Source: Bacillota bacterium
GTDB lineage: Bacteria; Bacillota; Clostridia; Saccharofermentanales; DTU023
Length of the DNA stretch: 8,105 bases
Direction of reading: 5' to 3'
Assembly (NCBI GenBank): GCA_023388605.1
Contig: JAEWFX010000017.1
Location: forward strand, 1 to 8,105
Part shown: in pieces, positions 5,895-8,105 of the stretch
Numbering within the stretch: the first letter of the stretch is position 1
How the letters are laid out: each line of letters opens with the position of its first letter
Made by a program: the position numbers and the translations under genes
Notes under the pieces: model-generated
Told to the model about the DNA's origin: nothing
The model's database searches: none
Seen by the model: the letters and a program-made list of their open reading frames with translations, nothing else

Positions 5895-6511
5895 TTGTGT
5901 AAAAGAGGGCTTACTCGCTTATAGATCAAGCCGATGATCAATGAGGTCAAGAGACCTTTGATCAGATTGAATGGCACGATAACCCACAATAGGAAAGTGA
6001 ACATATCATGGACTAGGGTATTGCCGACACCGTTGGTTATGCCGATGATTTTATCCATATCAAAACCCATCACGTTGATGTAGAAGGGCAGATTGATGTA
6101 GTAGTTGCAGACTACACCGATGATAGCCATGGCCACTGTGGCTGACAATAAAGCGAAAACAGCTTGACGGATGGTGTGACGTTGTTTGTACATCAAGCCT
6201 GCTACCAAGACGAAACCACCGCACACTAAGAAATTGGCGAGCTCTCCGACAAAACCAGTAGAACTTACGGGTAGATGTGCCAAGTTTTTGATCAATTCGA
6301 TTAAGACACCGGCGACTGGGCCCAGGCTGAATGCACCTAGCAGGGCTGGGACTTCGGCGAAGTCGAACTTAAGAAATGGTGGCATCAAGGGGATCGGGAA
6401 ATCCAGATACATCAAGATGATGGCACAGGCGGATAGAACTCCGATTTTTGCGACTTGTTTGGCTAGAGAAACATCTGCTCTAGACTTTTCTGCTTTGAGA
6501 TAATTTGACAT
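5891..6511 (-). CDS. ribU: Riboflavin ECF transporter substrate-binding subunit
   Basis: A 206-residue membrane protein that binds riboflavin and works with the shared energising module (EcfT and the ATPases EcfA/A'), which is not encoded here. RibU hallmarks: AKIGVLSACAIILMYLDFPIP (21-41), followed by MPPFLKFDFAEVPALLGAF (43-61), then LGPVAGVLIELIKNLAHL (63-80) and GFVGELANFLVCGGF (86-100). About six helices are visible. The Ala-spaced start of helix 1 fits the EcfT-contact motif of S components. The ATG at 6511 follows AAGGAGG by four bases; an upstream in-frame start at 6532 would lie inside the riboswitch expression platform. The FMN riboswitch directly upstream independently supports riboflavin as the substrate. 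Its stop overlaps that of xpt, so no terminator fits between the converging genes. Confidence 0.95.
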   Translation of the reverse strand: MSNYLKAEKSRADVSLAKQVAKIGVLSACAIILMYLDFPIPLMPPFLKFDFAEVPALLGAFSLGPVAGVLIELIKNLAHLPVSSTGFVGELANFLVCGGFVLVAGLMYKQRHTIRQAVFALLSATVAMAIIGVVCNYYINLPFYINVMGFDMDKIIGITNGVGNTLVHDMFTFLLWVIVPFNLIKGLLTSLIIGLIYKRVSPLLHN

Positions 6512-6533
6512 TTTGCCTCCTTCTCGGGGCAAT

Positions 6534-6554
6534 AAAAAACCCCGAAATCCGGGG
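6534..6554 (-). terminator. FMN-riboswitch expression-platform terminator
   Basis: On the minus strand CCCCG (6554-6550), a five-base loop, CGGGG (6544-6540) and six T residues form a compact intrinsic terminator between the aptamer and the ribU RBS. A second CCCCG at 6529-6525, just before AAGGAGG, could pair with the same CGGGG and act as a competing arm. Confidence 0.8.
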
Positions 6555-6567
6555 AGACGAATATATT

Positions 6568-6692
6568 TTGGTTCCTTTATCCAGACTTTAACTGTCGGTC
6601 AAGGAATCTCACCTTGTCAGCCATAGGCTCGCGGACTTACCTTTCGGAACACCGCCGGTAGGGAATTACACCCTGCCCCCGGAAACTACAGT
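6568..6692 (-). ncRNA. FMN riboswitch (RFN element) controlling ribU
   Basis: Read on the minus strand, the conserved core of the RFN aptamer is present in order: GGGTGTAATTCCC (6673-6661), ACCGGCGGT (6659-6651), CCGCGAGC (6634-6627), then AAGGTGAGATTCCTTGACC and the closing CCGACAGTTAAAGTCTGGA. The consensus GGGUGAAAUUCCC has one change here (A to U at the sixth base). The outer P1 helix is TTTCC with GGAA. Binding of FMN should favour the terminator downstream and lower ribU expression when flavin is plentiful. A minus-strand promoter must lie above 6692. Confidence 0.93.
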
Positions 6693-6721
6693 TAGTTTAG
6701 CACAACTAGGGGTAGATGTTC

Positions 6722-6728
6722 TATAATA
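6722..6728 (+). promoter_or_regulatory. Shared -10 element between cdaA and ribU
   Basis: A consensus TATAAT at 6722-6727 would serve the plus-strand c-di-AMP synthase gene. The same bases read TATTAT on the minus strand (6728-6723) and could serve the FMN riboswitch and ribU. Neither direction has a good -35 box at normal spacing: the best on the plus side is TTAGCA at 19 bases. The plus -10 is likely; the minus role is a guess. Confidence 0.45.
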
Positions 6729-6758
6729 GATTAAGATTTTTTGTGGAGGAGAAGTCAG

Positions 6759-8105
6759 TTGATATTTTCCGGTGATATCTTTACCAGTATCAAGCAATTT
6801 TTCACCAGTTTGTGGGATTTGCTCAGTGACGGTTTGCTCTTCATCGGTGGACCTAAAGATATATTGCTGTCTTTGATCGACGTAACAGTCGCATCTATCT
6901 TCCTCTACTACATCCTCTGTTTGATTCGTGACACACGTGCTTGGCAATTATTGAAGGGCATACTCTTGATTTTGATTCTAGGTATGCTTTCACGTATCTT
7001 CGGTCTCAGCACCATCACTTTTATATTGAATAATACCATTCAAATCTTCACCATCGCCTTCGTCGTTATCTTCCAACCCGAATTGAGAAAAGCTTTAGAG
7101 ACGATGGGACGCTCTGGCTTAGTTTCTCTGCCTGCTAACTTGCAGAATATCGCTACGGATAAATTGTCGCGTAAAGATAAGTATGACAGCACCATCGAGA
7201 ACATAGTCAATGCTTGTGATTACTTAGCTAAAACTCGTACCGGTGCTTTGATTCTGCTCGAACGCAGCACACCCTTGGGGGAACTGATCCAACAAGAGAA
7301 TGCTTTTCAGATCAATGCCCCTGTAACTGATACGATGTTGCGTCAGATCTTCTATGTGGGCACACCTCTGCATGATGGGGCTGTAGTTATCCGTGACAAT
7401 GCGATCGCTGCTGCCCGTATCCACATACCTCTCTCTGACAGTCTACATCTGCGTACAGATTTCGGTACGCGTCACCGTGCAGCCATCGGTGCCAGCGAGA
7501 TGGGTGATACCATCGCCATCGTAGTATCTGAAGAAAAGGGTACGATCTCTATTGCAGTCGATGGTCGTCTATATGTTCTGGATGGACCAGACAAATTACG
7601 TCGCCAGCTCTACCGTCTGCTCAAGGTCGCAGATGAGGAAAAGGCTTCTTTTTGGAGTTGGCGTCAACTCAATCCCCGTAAAGTACTCAAACGCAAGCAG
7701 GGCAAATTCCGTCTCAGTTTGATCTTTTTCGCCATAGCCATATCTTTAGTTTTGTGGACCTATGTCCAGGTGCAGATCAATCCTTTGGACACAGCCAGTT
7801 ATCAGCTCAGTTTGAATTACTACAACGAGGATAAGCTGACTGAACGTCAACTAGAGATAATCTATCCGGTTCAGGACGTGAATATTCGTCTTAAAGGACG
7901 CAAGAATATTGTCAACAAGATTACAGCCAAAGATGTAGTTGTCTATGCTGATCTGGATGAGATCAAAACACCAGGTATCCATAAGCTCAAACTCAAGGTA
8001 GACAACAAGTCAGGATTGAATACACGTACAGAGGCCATGACGCCAGAAGAGATTACGATTTTTGTCAGACCTTTTGATTCAGATACTTCTGGGCAACAAG
8101 ATGAT
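6759..8105 (+). CDS. cdaA: Diadenylate cyclase CdaA fused in frame to a YbbR (CdaR-like) domain, partial
   Basis: The frame is open for 449 codons and runs off the right edge. It starts at TTG 6759, nine bases after GGAGG; an in-frame TAA at 6732 bars a much earlier start. Three hydrophobic helices (about 34-56, 66-80, 84-105) precede the cyclase domain, which makes c-di-AMP from two ATP. The catalytic signatures are D206-G-A (PLHDGAVVI) and R238-H-R240 (GTRHRAAIG). The TRAWQLLKGI and FQPELRKALE stretches are typical of CdaA. B. subtilis CdaA ends about 273 residues in, but here the frame continues through a basic linker, a fourth helix (about 319-340) and a YbbR-like domain (about 345-436, with VNIRLKGRKNIVNKI). 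YbbR is the domain of CdaR, the regulator normally encoded by the next gene. The family call is secure; a true fusion needs the downstream sequence. Confidence 0.93.
   Translation, partial: MIFSGDIFTSIKQFFTSLWDLLSDGLLFIGGPKDILLSLIDVTVASIFLYYILCLIRDTRAWQLLKGILLILILGMLSRIFGLSTITFILNNTIQIFTIAFVVIFQPELRKALETMGRSGLVSLPANLQNIATDKLSRKDKYDSTIENIVNACDYLAKTRTGALILLERSTPLGELIQQENAFQINAPVTDTMLRQIFYVGTPLHDGAVVIRDNAIAAARIHIPLSDSLHLRTDFGTRHRAAIGASEMGDTIAIVVSEEKGTISIAVDGRLYVLDGPDKLRRQLYRLLKVADEEKASFWSWRQLNPRKVLKRKQGKFRLSLIFFAIAISLVLWTYVQVQINPLDTASYQLSLNYYNEDKLTERQLEIIYPVQDVNIRLKGRKNIVNKITAKDVVVYADLDEIKTPGIHKLKLKVDNKSGLNTRTEAMTPEEITIFVRPFDSDTSGQQDD

Noticed and set aside
6666..6947. Minus-strand frame of 93 residues overlapping the riboswitch and the start of cdaA
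   Set aside because: It runs antisense to the cyclase gene and into the aptamer, with no RBS or recognisable domain.

Overview
The window looks like part of a chromosome from an anaerobic Bacillota (Firmicutes), probably Clostridia-like. Supporting signs are strong AGGAGG-type ribosome binding sites, a TTG start, an ECF-type riboflavin transporter (RibU) under an FMN riboswitch, a CdaA/YbbR c-di-AMP protein, and a DUF438/hemerythrin/PAS protein of a kind common in anaerobes. I cannot place it below phylum level with confidence.

Layout. (1) Positions 1-225 hold the 3'-truncated end of a second copy of the DUF438 gene; 212 of its first 215 bases match the intact copy further right. (2) Positions 249-2249, minus strand, form a tight operon: a zinc-dependent nucleobase/nucleoside deaminase, a CodB-like NCS1 permease, and a 60-residue two-helix membrane protein whose start overlaps the permease stop. 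(3) Just upstream of the deaminase, at 2277-2429 minus, lies an uncatalogued C-terminal remnant of a RodA-type gene. (4) The intact DUF438 gene (2585-4021) and rpsT (4139-4393) follow on the plus strand, each with a promoter candidate; rpsT has a clear terminator. (5) araD (minus) and xpt (plus) diverge from a shared intergenic region. (6) xpt and ribU converge, their stop codons overlapping by four bases. (7) ribU is preceded by an FMN riboswitch with a terminator. The leader runs divergently from a c-di-AMP synthase gene that leaves the window at the right edge. In that gene the CdaA cyclase continues in one frame into a YbbR (CdaR-like) domain.

How the genes work together. Much of the window concerns acquisition and salvage of small molecules: base uptake (codB) with base deamination, xanthine salvage (xpt), riboflavin uptake (ribU) controlled by FMN, and pentose-phosphate entry (araD). 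The DUF438-PAS protein looks like a cytoplasmic gas/redox sensor, and the CdaA-YbbR protein links c-di-AMP synthesis to the cell surface.

The points most worth a second look are the apparent CdaA-CdaR fusion, the near-identical partial duplication of the DUF438 gene flanking the base-salvage operon, the RodA remnant at the same rearranged boundary, and the coupled small membrane protein after the permease. I found no CRISPR array, tRNA, rRNA, insertion sequence or defence system.
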